A stretch of 64,000 bases of DNA from Acetobacteraceae bacterium (GCA_003164135.1 PLSD01000048.1:181598-245597); one strand, 5' to 3'; shown: positions 33,735-42,627, numbered from the stretch's first letter. Numbers and translations: made by a program. Notes: generated from the letters alone by a model not told the origin.

Positions 33735-35884
33735 CGAGTTATCTCGACGGCCTGAATCAGGCACAGCGCGACGCCGTTGAAGCGACCGAAGGGCCGGTGC
33801 TGGTTTTGGCCGGTGCGGGTACGGGAAAAACGCGGGTGCTGACCACGCGGTTCGCGCATATCCTGCTCAGCCGCCGCGCCTTTCCCAACCAGATTCTCAC
33901 CGTCACCTTCACCAACAAAGCGGCGCGGGAAATGCGCGAGCGGGTGGGCCGGATTTTGGGTGAACCAGCCGAGGGCCTATGGCTGGGAACGTTCCACGCA
34001 TTGGGTGCGCGGATGTTGCGGCGGTTCGCGGACCGTGTAGGCTTGCAGAGCAATTTCTCCATTCTGGATTCCGATGACCAGTTGCGGCTGTTGAAGCAGG
34101 TGATGGAAGCCGCACGGATTGACGTAAAACGCTGGCCCGCGAACGCCCTGATGTCGCAAATCCAGAAATGGAAAGACAAGGGCTTTCTGCCCGGCGAAAT
34201 TCCCATGGCGGACTCCACCGATTTCGCGGGTGGCAAGGCCGAGCAACTGTACCGCGCCTACCAGGACCGGCTGAAGGCGCTGAACGCCGCCGACTTCGGT
34301 GACCTGCTGCTGCTCACCGTAAGCCTGCTGAAGAAGGACCCGGAAGTTCTCGCCACCTACCAGAAAATGTTCAAATACATTCTGGTCGATGAATACCAGG
34401 ATACGAATTTAGTACAGTATTACTGGCTTCGCCTGCTGGCGCAGTCGCACAAAAACATCTGCTGCGTGGGTGATGACGACCAGAGCATCTACTCCTGGCG
34501 CGGCGCCGAAATCGAGAACATCCTGAAATTTGAACGAGATTTCCCCGGCGCTAAAATCGTCAAGCTGGAAGCGAACTACCGCTCCACGGCACCCATCCTC
34601 GCCGCCGCCTCGCACCTCATCGCGCATAACAACGGCCGCCTGGGCAAAACCCTGCACGCCGGGCGGGCCGATGCCACCGGCGATAATGTGGAAGTGGTGG
34701 CGCTGTGGGATTCCGAGGAGGAAGCCCGCATGATCGGCGGGCGGGTGGAAGCCTACCGCCGCAACGGTGACTCTTTGGCGGAAATGGCCATCCTCGTGCG
34801 CGCCGGTTTCCAGACCCGCGCTTTCGAAGAACGCATGATATTGCTGGGGATTCCCTACCGCATCATCGGTGGCCTCCGTTTCTACGAACGCGCCGAAATC
34901 CGCGATGCCGTGGCTTACCTGCGCGTGCTCGTGCAGCCCGCCGACGACCTCGCCTTCGAGCGCATCGTCAACCTGCCCAAGCGCGGCATTGGCGACACCT
35001 CGCTGCGCGCCATGCACGACAAATCCCGCACCGCGCAGGTTTCGCTATACGAGGCCACCGCGCTGCTGGTGAACGAAGGCGGCTTTAAAGGTAAGCTCCG
35101 CGAAACCGTGCGCGCCCTGCTGCAGAATTTTGATCACTGGCGCGCCATGCTGGAGCGCGAAGGCCACGTCACCACGCTGGAGACCATGCTCGACGAATCC
35201 GGCTACATCGGCATGTGGAAAGCCGACAAATCGCCTGACGCCCCCGGCCGTCTGGAGAATTTGAAAGAACTCATCCGCGCCCTCGCTGATTTCGAATCCT
35301 TGCTGGCGTTCCTGGAGCACGTCTCGCTGGTGATGGAAAATGAGGAAAACAGCGACGACGCGAAACTCTCCATGATGACCCTGCACGGCGCCAAAGGTCT
35401 CGAATTCGACACGGTATTTCTCCCCGGCTGGGAAGAAGGCGTGTTCCCCAACCAGCGCGCGCTGGACGAAGGCGGCAACAAAAGCCTGGAGGAAGAGCGC
35501 CGCCTGGCCTATGTCGGCATCACCCGCGCGCGCCACCGCGCCATCATCACCCACGCTGCGCGCCGCCGCACCTACGCCGGCTGGCAGGATTCCATCCCAA
35601 GCCGATTCATCGAGGAGCTGCCAGAGGAATTCATCACCCACACCGGCTCCGCGGCGGTCAACCAGCAGCCGCGCTGGGGCGCGCCGGTCAGCTTTCCGGT
35701 GCAGGCGCGCGCCCCCGCCAAACCGCCGGCGAGCACAAAAATTCCGGTGGGCGCCAAAGTATTCCACCAGAAATTCGGCTACGGCATCGTGCTCGCCACC
35801 GAGGGCGACCGGCTGGACATCGACTTCGAAACATCAGGAGAAAAGCGCGTGCTGAGCAATTTCGTGGAGCGGCATGATGCCTGA
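33731..35884 (+). CDS. UvrD/PcrA-type ATP-dependent DNA helicase
   Basis: Superfamily 1A 3'-5' helicase of 717 residues. Motif I is LAGAGTGKTRVLTTR (Walker A at 28-34), Ia TVTFTNKAAREMRER, II VDEYQDTN, III VGDDDQSIYSWRGAE, IV KLEANYRST, V MMTLHGAKGLEFDTVFLPG and VI VGITRARHRA. The C-terminal tail (VFHQKFGYGIVLATEGDRLDIDF) is the PcrA/UvrD-type UvrD_C or Tudor-like module that meets RNA polymerase or repair partners. It is translationally coupled to metF (ATGA) and overlaps prmA by 11 bp. Length and tail fit PcrA/UvrD2 rather than Rep. Confidence 0.93.
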   Translation: MTSYLDGLNQAQRDAVEATEGPVLVLAGAGTGKTRVLTTRFAHILLSRRAFPNQILTVTFTNKAAREMRERVGRILGEPAEGLWLGTFHALGARMLRRFADRVGLQSNFSILDSDDQLRLLKQVMEAARIDVKRWPANALMSQIQKWKDKGFLPGEIPMADSTDFAGGKAEQLYRAYQDRLKALNAADFGDLLLLTVSLLKKDPEVLATYQKMFKYILVDEYQDTNLVQYYWLRLLAQSHKNICCVGDDDQSIYSWRGAEIENILKFERDFPGAKIVKLEANYRSTAPILAAASHLIAHNNGRLGKTLHAGRADATGDNVEVVALWDSEEEARMIGGRVEAYRRNGDSLAEMAILVRAGFQTRAFEERMILLGIPYRIIGGLRFYERAEIRDAVAYLRVLVQPADDLAFERIVNLPKRGIGDTSLRAMHDKSRTAQVSLYEATALLVNEGGFKGKLRETVRALLQNFDHWRAMLEREGHVTTLETMLDESGYIGMWKADKSPDAPGRLENLKELIRALADFESLLAFLEHVSLVMENEENSDDAKLSMMTLHGAKGLEFDTVFLPGWEEGVFPNQRALDEGGNKSLEEERRLAYVGITRARHRAIITHAARRRTYAGWQDSIPSRFIEELPEEFITHTGSAAVNQQPRWGAPVSFPVQARAPAKPPASTKIPVGAKVFHQKFGYGIVLATEGDRLDIDFETSGEKRVLSNFVERHDA

Positions 35885-36752
35885 GGAACTGGACTGCATC
35901 GCGCTCACCGTGCCGGCCGACGCGCTGGATTTTTTCGAATCCGCACTTGGCTCCGTGTGCCGCGCGGTTTCGTTTTTCCATAACGAGGACATGGGTACCT
36001 GGGACATCCAGGGCGTGAAGGAACGCGGCGCCTACGAGGACGAACTGGAATCGGCACTCGCCGTCGCGGAAATGCTCACCGGCGTCACCCCCGAGATCAC
36101 CCGCACCCTGGTTCCCGTCGGCGGCTGGCTGGCGCGCACCAAAGCGGCCTTCCCGGAACAAACCATCGGCGGCCGCTTCGTGGTGCGCGGCACCCATATC
36201 AGCGCGCCGGAAATCCCCGGCCGCATCACCCTCACGCTGGATGCCGGCCTCGCATTTGGCACCGGCGAGCATAATTCCACCCGCGGCTGCCTGGTCGCGC
36301 TGGAGCGTGTGGCGCAATACCACCACCCGCACCGCATCCTCGATCTTGGCACCGGCTCGGGCATTCTCGCCATCGCCGCCGCCAAGCTGTTGCACCAGCG
36401 CGTGCTGGCCAGTGATATCGATTTCCGCGCCGCCCGTGTCGCCAATGCCAACGCCAAGCTGAACGGCGTGGCAGCACTGGTGCATGCCATCCGCGCCGAC
36501 GGCTGGGTGGACAAGCGCATCAAGCGCAACGCGCCTTATGATCTGGTGTTTGCCAATATTCTCGCCCGCCCGCTCTGCGCCATGGCACATCAATTGGGGG
36601 ACAGTCTGGCCCCCGGCGGCGTGGCTATTCTGGCCGGGCTGCTCACTACCCAGGTTAACTGGGTGCTCTCCGCGCACCGCCGCGCCGGGCTGGTGCTGGA
36701 GCATCATCTGGTGGACGGCGCCTGGTCGATTTTAACCCTGCGCAAGCCCTGA
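35874..36752 (+). CDS. prmA: Ribosomal protein L11 methyltransferase
   Basis: Methylates lysines and the N-terminus of ribosomal protein L11; 292 residues. SAM motif I is ILDLGTGSGILAIAAAKL. GLAFGTGEHNSTRGCL is the family's active-site block, and YDLVFANILARPL is the NPP-like catalytic motif in its ANIL form. Two adjacent ATG codons (35874 and 35877) are available; GGAG lies four or seven bases before them, making the second slightly better placed. It overlaps the helicase end by 11 bp and is followed by a terminator hairpin. Confidence 0.93.
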   Translation: MMPEELDCIALTVPADALDFFESALGSVCRAVSFFHNEDMGTWDIQGVKERGAYEDELESALAVAEMLTGVTPEITRTLVPVGGWLARTKAAFPEQTIGGRFVVRGTHISAPEIPGRITLTLDAGLAFGTGEHNSTRGCLVALERVAQYHHPHRILDLGTGSGILAIAAAKLLHQRVLASDIDFRAARVANANAKLNGVAALVHAIRADGWVDKRIKRNAPYDLVFANILARPLCAMAHQLGDSLAPGGVAILAGLLTTQVNWVLSAHRRAGLVLEHHLVDGAWSILTLRKP

Positions 36753-36756
36753 AAAG

Positions 36757-36780
36757 AAAAGGGAGCCTTTCGGCTCCCTT
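36757..36780. terminator. Bidirectional terminator between prmA and the DUF1127 gene
   Basis: Stem AAGGGAGCC/GGCTCCCTT with a TTTC loop, 6 bp after the prmA stop. On the minus strand it is followed by TTTCTTTTC, so it best serves the convergent DUF1127 gene; on the plus strand the T tract is short. Confidence 0.85.
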
Positions 36781-36787
36781 AACTATT

Positions 36788-37018
36788 TCAGCGGCCCTGA
36801 ACGGCCTGATGGATTTTGCCCCGGCTCACGCCGATATCGGCAAGTTCATGGTCGGAAAGGCTACCCAGCTCGGCTTCCGCCTCGCGGCGTTTGCGCCAGG
36901 CTTTGAAGCCATCCAGCAGACCCTTGTGCCGCTCCGCCGCCACATACGGGCTCTGGCGGGTGAACAGCAGGTCGCCGAACTTGCCCAAAGTTGAATGGTT
37001 CTTGATAGTGGTCGTCAT
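36788..37018 (-). CDS. DUF1127 small protein
   Basis: A 76-residue basic protein. The C-terminal half (GFKAWRKRREAEAELGSLSDHELADIGVSRGKI, residues about 38-70 in two stretches) contains the DUF1127 core, in which LSDHELADIGVSR is the hallmark. Small DUF1127 proteins in other alphaproteobacteria bind RNA or influence stress and phosphate or C1 physiology, so an RNA-related role is possible here. The ATG at 37018 has AGGTGA five bases upstream; an extension to 37117 is unsupported. It is monocistronic, with its own terminator. Confidence 0.88.
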   Translation of the reverse strand: MTTTIKNHSTLGKFGDLLFTRQSPYVAAERHKGLLDGFKAWRKRREAEAELGSLSDHELADIGVSRGKIHQAVQGR

Positions 37019-37167
37019 GATAGTCACCTGTTTTCTTTCGCAGAACGGCCGGCTCAACGTGATCCAGCAGCGTTTATGCTGCAGTGCATATAACATAACT
37101 GGTGCATTTTTAGGCAAGTTTTGCCGCCAGAACAGACATGCGTGACTCGCATGACGAAGGGCTACCT

Positions 37168-38934
37168 ATGACCTCAGAACATAACGCTCGGCTAACCGCC
37201 CTGCGCGCCACACTCAAAGCACGCGGGCTGGACGGGTTTGCCATCCCCCGCGCCGACGAACATCTGGGCGAATATGTGCCAAAATCGGCAGAACGCCTGG
37301 AATTCGTCACCGGTTTCACCGGCAGCGCCGGGCTGGCGATCGTGCTGGCGGAGCGGGCGGCGGTCTTCTCCGATGGCCGCTACACGCTGCAACTGGAACA
37401 GCAGACCGACCCGGCTGTGTGGGAGCGCCTGCATATCACCGAGACCAAGCCGGAGGACTGGCTGGCCCAGCACGCCGCTGGGATGGCGATCGGCTATGAC
37501 CCCTGGCTGCTGAGCGCGGACACCCTGGCCCGCTTTGCCTCGACGAAAATGGTGCCCACCGCGAGCAACCCGGTGGACGAGATCTGGACCAGCCGCCCCG
37601 CCCCGCCGCAAGGCCCCGCGGTGCCGCACCCAGAGGCGTTTACGGGTGAAAGTTCAGCCGCCAAGCGCGCCCGCCTCGCTGCCACCTTGCGAGAGGCCGG
37701 GCAGGATGCCGCGATTCTCTCCGACCCGGCCGCGCTGGCTTGGTTGTTCAACATTCGCGGCACGGATGTGGCGTTCACCCCCGTGGCGCTTGGTTTCGCC
37801 CTGCTGTTCGCCGATGCCACCGCCGCGCTGTTCATGCCCGGCGCCAAACTGCCGCCGGAAACGCGGGCGTTTTTGGGGCCGGACGTGGCGCTAGCCGAGC
37901 GGGAGGCTTTGCCCGAAGCGTTGGCGGCACTCAGCGGCAAAACCGTGCGCTACGATCCCGCCAGCATGCCGGTCTGGTTCAAGACCACGCTGGAAGCAGC
38001 CGGGGCAAAAATCGCCGACGGTCCGGACCCGGTGGCGCTGCCGCGTGCGTTGAAGAATGCCACAGAGCAGGCGGGTGCCCGCGCCGCGCATCACCGTGAC
38101 GGGCTGGCGATGGTCCGGTTCCTCGCCTGGCTGGCGCACGCCGCCCCCACGGGTGGGGAAACTGAGATGTCCGCCGCCGCAAAACTGCTGGCCGAGCGGT
38201 CGCAGGGGCAGAATTTCAGGGGCGAGAGTTTCCCCGCCATTTCGGGTGCCGGCAAGCATGGCGCCATTATCCACTACGGCGTCACGCCGGAGAGCAACCG
38301 CGCGATCAAGCCCAACGAGGTCTATCTTATCGACAGCGGCGGCCAGTATCTGGACGGCACCACCGACATTACCCGCACCATCTGGACCGGGCCGGGCGCC
38401 GCGCCGGATGCGGTGCGCGACCATGTCACCCGCGTGCTGGCGGGCCACATTGCCCTGGCGCAGATGGTGTTCCCCGAAGGGGTGGCCGGGGCGCATCTCG
38501 ATGCTTTTGCCCGCGCAGCACTTTGGCAGGCGGGGCTGGATTATGACCACGGCACCGGGCACGGCGTCGGTGCGTATCTTTCGGTGCATGAAGGCCCGGC
38601 CGGGATTTCCCGCGCCGCCAAGCCGGTGGCGCTGCAGCCGGGGATGATCCTCTCCAACGAGCCCGGCTTTTACCTGCCGGGCGCCTACGGCATCCGCCTG
38701 GAAAACCTTGTGCTGGTGCAGCCGGCCGAATTTGCGCCGCAAAAACGCAAATTTTTGCGGTTTGAGACGCTTACCCTGGCACCGTTTGACCGGGCGCTGA
38801 TTGAGGCTGCGTTGCTCACCGCGCCGGCGCTGGAGTGGCTGAATGCCTATCATGCGCGGGTGTTTGCCGAGCTGGGGCCGGAGCTGGAGCCGGGGGTGCG
38901 GGCGTGGCTGGCCGGGGCGACGGCGAAAATATAA
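37168..38934 (+). CDS. pepP: Aminopeptidase P family metallopeptidase
   Basis: Long (588-residue), three-domain X-Pro aminopeptidase of the M24B type. Two creatinase-like N-terminal domains (RADEHLGEYVPKSAERLEFVTGF, RGTDVAFTPVALGFALL) precede the pita-bread catalytic domain. Its metal ligands are Asp in YLIDSGGQYLDGTTDITRT, His in DHGTGHGVGAYLSVHEGP, and glutamates in SNEPGFYLPG and IRLENL. It removes N-terminal residues before proline in the cytoplasm. ATG at 37168 is preceded by GAAGGG. The symbol is a family name; eukaryote-like long forms are common in alphaproteobacteria. Confidence 0.93.
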   Translation: MTSEHNARLTALRATLKARGLDGFAIPRADEHLGEYVPKSAERLEFVTGFTGSAGLAIVLAERAAVFSDGRYTLQLEQQTDPAVWERLHITETKPEDWLAQHAAGMAIGYDPWLLSADTLARFASTKMVPTASNPVDEIWTSRPAPPQGPAVPHPEAFTGESSAAKRARLAATLREAGQDAAILSDPAALAWLFNIRGTDVAFTPVALGFALLFADATAALFMPGAKLPPETRAFLGPDVALAEREALPEALAALSGKTVRYDPASMPVWFKTTLEAAGAKIADGPDPVALPRALKNATEQAGARAAHHRDGLAMVRFLAWLAHAAPTGGETEMSAAAKLLAERSQGQNFRGESFPAISGAGKHGAIIHYGVTPESNRAIKPNEVYLIDSGGQYLDGTTDITRTIWTGPGAAPDAVRDHVTRVLAGHIALAQMVFPEGVAGAHLDAFARAALWQAGLDYDHGTGHGVGAYLSVHEGPAGISRAAKPVALQPGMILSNEPGFYLPGAYGIRLENLVLVQPAEFAPQKRKFLRFETLTLAPFDRALIEAALLTAPALEWLNAYHARVFAELGPELEPGVRAWLAGATAKI

Positions 38935-39014
38935 ACATTGACCACGCAAACACTGTTATTGCAGAATTCTTAAACGCGATTCGCGTGCGACCCCGAGCAA
39001 AAGGTGGCCGAGCC

Positions 39015-39548
39015 ATGCGCCTGTTTGTTGCCCTGGACCTCCCTTGGGAGGTTAAAGAAGAACTTGCAGACCTCTCCTGCAATATTCCCGGTGCCCGCTG
39101 GGTGCCCACCGACAATTTCCACCTGACACTGCGCTTCATCGGCGAGGCGAGCCGGTTGCAGGCGGAGGAAATTGATCTGGCGCTGGCGACTTTGCGCGGC
39201 CGCAGCTTCCAGTTTTCGCTCTCCGGGCTTGGCTGGTTCGAGAAATACGGGAAAGCCTCGATGCTCTGGGCGGGGGTGGAGCGCAATGCGGACCTGGCCC
39301 GGCTGCAAAGCAAGGTGGAAACCGCGCTGCACCGCGTCGGCATTCCGCCCGACCGGCGGCGGTTTACCCCGCATGTGACACTTGCGCGGATGGACATGCC
39401 GGTGACGCAGGCGCTGACCAGTTTCGTGCAGGCGCATAATTTGTATCGCTCGGCGCCGATAAGGGCTGATAATGTGACGCTGTTCAGCTCGTTTTTGGGC
39501 AAGGACCAGCCGACTTATACGCCGGAGGCGGAGTACGCGCTGGGGTAG
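39015..39548 (+). CDS. thpR: RNA 2',3'-cyclic phosphodiesterase (2'-5' RNA ligase family)
   Basis: A 177-residue 2H phosphoesterase that opens 2',3'-cyclic phosphates and can join tRNA halves in vitro. Both HxT motifs are present: His36 in HLTLRFIGE and His120 in HVTLARM. The N-terminal MRLFVALDLPWEVKEEL is typical. The ATG at 39015 agrees with the family N-terminus. It lies 80 bp after the aminopeptidase gene, and the parS site begins 20 bp after its stop. Confidence 0.93.
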   Translation: MRLFVALDLPWEVKEELADLSCNIPGARWVPTDNFHLTLRFIGEASRLQAEEIDLALATLRGRSFQFSLSGLGWFEKYGKASMLWAGVERNADLARLQSKVETALHRVGIPPDRRRFTPHVTLARMDMPVTQALTSFVQAHNLYRSAPIRADNVTLFSSFLGKDQPTYTPEAEYALG

Positions 39549-39568
39549 GCGGCGGGGGTGGTTGGGGG

Positions 39569-39584
39569 TGTTTCACGTGAAACA
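39569..39584. promoter_or_regulatory. parS centromere site
   Basis: The 16-bp sequence TGTTTCACGTGAAACA is a perfect palindrome and an exact match to the bacterial consensus parS bound by ParB. It lies in the 240-bp non-coding gap between thpR and the CYTH-CHAD gene. In other bacteria parS sites cluster around the replication origin and recruit the ParABS and SMC systems. Only one copy was noticed here, and no parA or parB gene is in the window. Confidence 0.9.
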
Positions 39585-39726
39585 GTTGTGAAGACTTTGG
39601 TATAACGTGTTGTTAGTGTGGCTTAATTTTTTGCTTGCACCCCAATTTGTGCGGGTTTGTGTCGGAAAAGGAATGAGTTTGGGGGTTGGGGGCGAATGCG
39701 GACAGATATGGGCTTGCATGGCTAAA

Positions 39727-39774
39727 GATGGCGGATTGCGCTACGCTGATCCGCCCTACGCTCGCTCACCCATC
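39727..39774. repeat. REP-like inverted repeat
   Basis: GGCGGAT (39730-39736) and ATCCGCC (39749-39755) flank TGCGCTACGCTG, followed by CTACGCTCGC and a short outer pairing GATGG/CCATC. The GGCGGAT...ATCCGCCCTACG pattern is, from memory, widespread in proteobacterial genomes as an extragenic palindrome. Only one copy is in the window. Confidence 0.5.
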
Positions 39775-39788
39775 CTAAAAAATTGTTG

Positions 39789-41375
39789 CTACTCAAACAC
39801 CTTCACCCGTTTCACCTTCTTCCAAACTTTTAGCATCGCCTCGTCATCCGCCACGGCGCCGCGGGCGCACCAGCCCATGATGATGCCTACCGCGCGGCTG
39901 GCGGCGACGTTATCGCCGGTGTCCAGCCGGGCGGCGAGTTCCCGCGCCACCGCGAAATCGTTGAAAATCCCAAGCTGGTCTTGCATTTTTGATAATGCCT
40001 TGCCGTACGCCCCAACCTGTTTGCGTGCCTCGAACAGGCCGCCGAATAAATCCACTGTGTAGCGCAGCTTTTTTAAATCCTTGCGCAGCTCATGGCGTTC
40101 CTCGGCGGCGAGGTGTTCAATATGTTTGCCATCGCGCAACAGTTTGCGATGCAGCCTTGCCAAATTCCCGCGCGCAAACTCGCGCGCCGGTACGGTCAGT
40201 TCCATCAGCGCCTCGCCCGGCAGCGCGTTGCGCCAGCCATTCGTGGCGGCGTAGCCTTGCAGCGTTAACACAAAGCGCGTGGTCTCCGGCGCATCGAGCA
40301 ACGCGCGTACCGCCGCGTGCCCGGCGGTGCGGAATTCCGCAACGCGCGCGGCCAATGTTTCAAAACCGGCTTCATCGGGGAACGCCGGCACCGGGCCGGT
40401 TTGCAGCAACTCCGAAAAAACATCCCAGTTGCGCGCCTCGCCCATCGCGTTGGCAATGTCCCTGGCCTGGATGCGGAAAACCGCGAATCCGGCATTAGGA
40501 AGTGCGCGCTGGAACAGCCCGAGCACCGAGCGCAGCCGGCGCATTGACACGCGCATCTGGTGTACGGCCTTCACCGCGTCGCCGGACTCAAACGCCGGCC
40601 AGTTGCCGATGAACTGCGCCAGACACGCATTTATCAACCCGCCGATGGCCGCATCCAGCAGCGGATCACCCTCCAGCCCCGCCACCGCGCGCACTGCCTC
40701 CGGCACCTTGCCTGCCCCCAGCAGCGCGCCGCGTTCGGCTTTGGTCAAGCACCCGAGACGTGCCGGAAACGCCGCCACAAAATCCAGCCCCAGCCGGTAC
40801 AGCACCGCGACGTCGCCGGATTTCAACTCCATTTCCATTTCGCGCACCGGGCAGCTTGCCTCGCCCGCGCTGATCACCCCGGTATCAAACGCCACCTCCA
40901 CGGTGCCGGTGTCCTCAACAATCAGCCGCGTGGTGCGCTTGATGTCGCTGCTGTAAACCGCCGCCAGCGGCCGCCCGGCGGTGAGCCGGGTGATCGCCTG
41001 CGCGATTTCGGGGCCGAGCAGATCGATATCCAGCGACTCGGTGGGGCAAGGCGTTTCCACCTCGCCGCGCTCGAACAATCCGCCGGCAAAGCTGCCGCTC
41101 CATTTAAACGTGATCACATGCCGCCGGTTGACCGTGCGCACCCGCAAGCTCGCCTTGTGGCGGCCCAAATCGCCCTCGGCAGTGTCATAATACACCGCAA
41201 CCAGCCGCTTTGCCCGCGGCCGTTTCTGCGTCAGGTCAAATTTTTCCCATTGCTGGGCTGCCACAAAAACCGGCGCGGTGAGCGTGAATTTCAACTCCAC
41301 CTCGCGCCCAGCGGCGCTGGGCGGCGGTAATGTTAGGCTTCCCGGCGCGGCGTTCGTCATCTCTGGTACGGTCAA
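39789..41375 (-). CDS. CYTH and CHAD domain protein
   Basis: A 528-residue two-domain protein. Residues about 23-210 are a CYTH triphosphate tunnel domain with the hallmark ExExK (REVELKF, Glu25, Glu27, Lys29), plus KRLVAVYYDTAEGDL and VITFKW. Residues about 235-520 are a helical CHAD domain rich in conserved histidines and basic residues (VHQMRVSMRRLRSVLGLF, RHELRKDLKKLRYTVDLF). CYTH domains hydrolyse inorganic triphosphate or bind nucleotides, and CHAD domains bind polyphosphate, so a polyphosphate role is likely. TTG at 41375 is backed by GAGG eight bases upstream; ATG at 41360 is the alternative. Confidence 0.92.
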   Translation of the reverse strand: MTVPEMTNAAPGSLTLPPPSAAGREVELKFTLTAPVFVAAQQWEKFDLTQKRPRAKRLVAVYYDTAEGDLGRHKASLRVRTVNRRHVITFKWSGSFAGGLFERGEVETPCPTESLDIDLLGPEIAQAITRLTAGRPLAAVYSSDIKRTTRLIVEDTGTVEVAFDTGVISAGEASCPVREMEMELKSGDVAVLYRLGLDFVAAFPARLGCLTKAERGALLGAGKVPEAVRAVAGLEGDPLLDAAIGGLINACLAQFIGNWPAFESGDAVKAVHQMRVSMRRLRSVLGLFQRALPNAGFAVFRIQARDIANAMGEARNWDVFSELLQTGPVPAFPDEAGFETLAARVAEFRTAGHAAVRALLDAPETTRFVLTLQGYAATNGWRNALPGEALMELTVPAREFARGNLARLHRKLLRDGKHIEHLAAEERHELRKDLKKLRYTVDLFGGLFEARKQVGAYGKALSKMQDQLGIFNDFAVARELAARLDTGDNVAASRAVGIIMGWCARGAVADDEAMLKVWKKVKRVKVFE

Positions 41376-41637
41376 ACTACAGGCCTCGTCGGTTGGAGGG
41401 TAGCCGCTTGTGGCGGCCCCACCCTAACGCGCCCGCGCCGCCCTGTCCAAAGCCATTGTCACAATACGGTTGTTCTCAACGCAATACCGGGCATAATCAG
41501 ACCGCACCCGTTCCGCAGGTTGATTCATGTCAATGTAAAGACCACCGGGCGGGGCCATGTAGAAGGATTGAGGAGTTGTCCGATATGCTGACGAATGGTT
41601 CTGTTTTGCCTGATCCCGCACATGGAACCGGCCGCGC
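41376..41637. other. Intergenic gap between CYTH-CHAD and exporter operon, with a doubtful small ORF
   Basis: Both flanking genes start here. A minus-strand open frame (stop at 41424; ATG at 41528 or 41558) would encode 34-44 residues ending NNRIVTMALDRAARAR. It is followed by a GC-rich hairpin (GGGTGGGGCCGCC paired with GGCGGCTACCC-like bases). It lacks a ribosome site and I know no homologue, so I do not call it a gene. No promoter was clear. Confidence 0.4.
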
Positions 41638-42627
41638 ATGAAAAGCCTGAAGCACCCTCTCCTCATCACGGCTGCCGTGCTTGTTGTGCTCGCGGGCGGT
41701 TATGCCCTCTGGCAATCGCCCAGCCTGTTCGGCCCGGCGCCGGACAAAGGCGGCGTGATCGTCTCCGGCAATATCGAGGCGCATGAGAGTGTGCTGAGCT
41801 TTACCGGCGTGCAGGCGCCCATTGTGGTGCTGCCGTTTGATGAGGGAGCCACCGTGCAAACCGGCACCTTGCTGGCCCAGGTGGACGACCGGCTGTACCG
41901 CCAGCAGGTGGCCATTGATGCGGCAAATGTGCAGACTGCCAATGCGCAAATCGCGGTGAGCCAAAGCAACCTTGCCGCCGCGCAGAGCACCCTGGCCAGC
42001 GACCAGTTCGACCTGAGCGAGAAGCAGCGCGACTACCGGCGCGCGCAGTCGCTGGTACAGACCCACGCAGTTTCCGTGCAATTGCGCGACCAGGCCCTCA
42101 CCGCGCAGCAGCAGTCAGCCGCCGCCCTGGCGCGCGACCAGGCGCTGGTGCAGGTGGCGCAGGCCAATACCGGCCTTGCCACCGCCAGCGCCGCCGCCGC
42201 GCAGGCAAAACTGGCGCTGGATGATGTTACCCTCTCCTACGCCACCCTGCGCGCGCCGTTCAGTGGTGTCATCGCCGTGCGGGAGGCCGAACTTGGCCAG
42301 CTTGCCGGGCCGGGGGTGGCTATTTTCACGCTGGACGACCTCGACCATGTGTGGCTGCGCGCCTATGTGAACGAGACGGATCTGGGTAAAATCCGCCTGG
42401 GCGAGGCGGTGGATGTGACGACCGACACCTACCCCGGAAAAACCTACGCCGGGCGCATCAGCTTTATTTCGCCGGACGCTGAATTCACCCCCAAAACCGT
42501 GGAAACCAATGCCGAGCGGGTGACCTTGGTGTACCGGGTGCGCATCGATATCGCCAACCCAACGCATGAGCTACTCCCCGGCATGCCGGCGGACGCTAAA
42601 ATCGCGCTGCTGCCCGCCGGGAAATGA
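41638..42627 (+). CDS. HlyD/EmrA-type membrane-fusion protein
   Basis: Periplasmic adaptor of 329 residues anchored by one N-terminal membrane helix (LLITAAVLVVLAGGYALW). The split biotinyl-lipoyl domain (GNIEAHESVLSFTGVQAPIV and the later APFSGVIAVREAELGQLAG) flanks a long alpha-helical hairpin full of Ala/Gln (SNLAAAQSTLASDQFDLSEK). The beta-barrel part includes VWLRAYVNETDLGKIRLGE. It resembles YhiI/YbhG, adaptors of ABC-2 exporters. The stop overlaps the first ATPase gene (ATGA); the five exporter genes form one operon. Confidence 0.93.
   Translation: MKSLKHPLLITAAVLVVLAGGYALWQSPSLFGPAPDKGGVIVSGNIEAHESVLSFTGVQAPIVVLPFDEGATVQTGTLLAQVDDRLYRQQVAIDAANVQTANAQIAVSQSNLAAAQSTLASDQFDLSEKQRDYRRAQSLVQTHAVSVQLRDQALTAQQQSAAALARDQALVQVAQANTGLATASAAAAQAKLALDDVTLSYATLRAPFSGVIAVREAELGQLAGPGVAIFTLDDLDHVWLRAYVNETDLGKIRLGEAVDVTTDTYPGKTYAGRISFISPDAEFTPKTVETNAERVTLVYRVRIDIANPTHELLPGMPADAKIALLPAGK

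Larger units (their letters stand above)
39549..39788. other. Non-coding gap holding parS, G-rich tracts and a REP-like inverted repeat
   Basis: The gap starts with a G-rich stretch (GGGG, GGGGG and GGGGG runs at 39542-39568), then parS, then a locally AT-richer 60 bp (CTTAATTTTTTGCTTGC). A second G-rich block (TTTGGGGGTTGGGGG) follows, and a REP-like hairpin lies at 39727-39774. I see no convincing gene; an open frame from 39607 runs across the parS-distal half into the opposite strand of the next gene and has no family resemblance. Confidence 0.7.

Noticed and set aside
39607..40062. Plus-strand open frame starting after parS
   Set aside because: Runs into the opposite strand of the CYTH-CHAD gene, no ribosome site, no family resemblance, and crosses the REP-like repeat.
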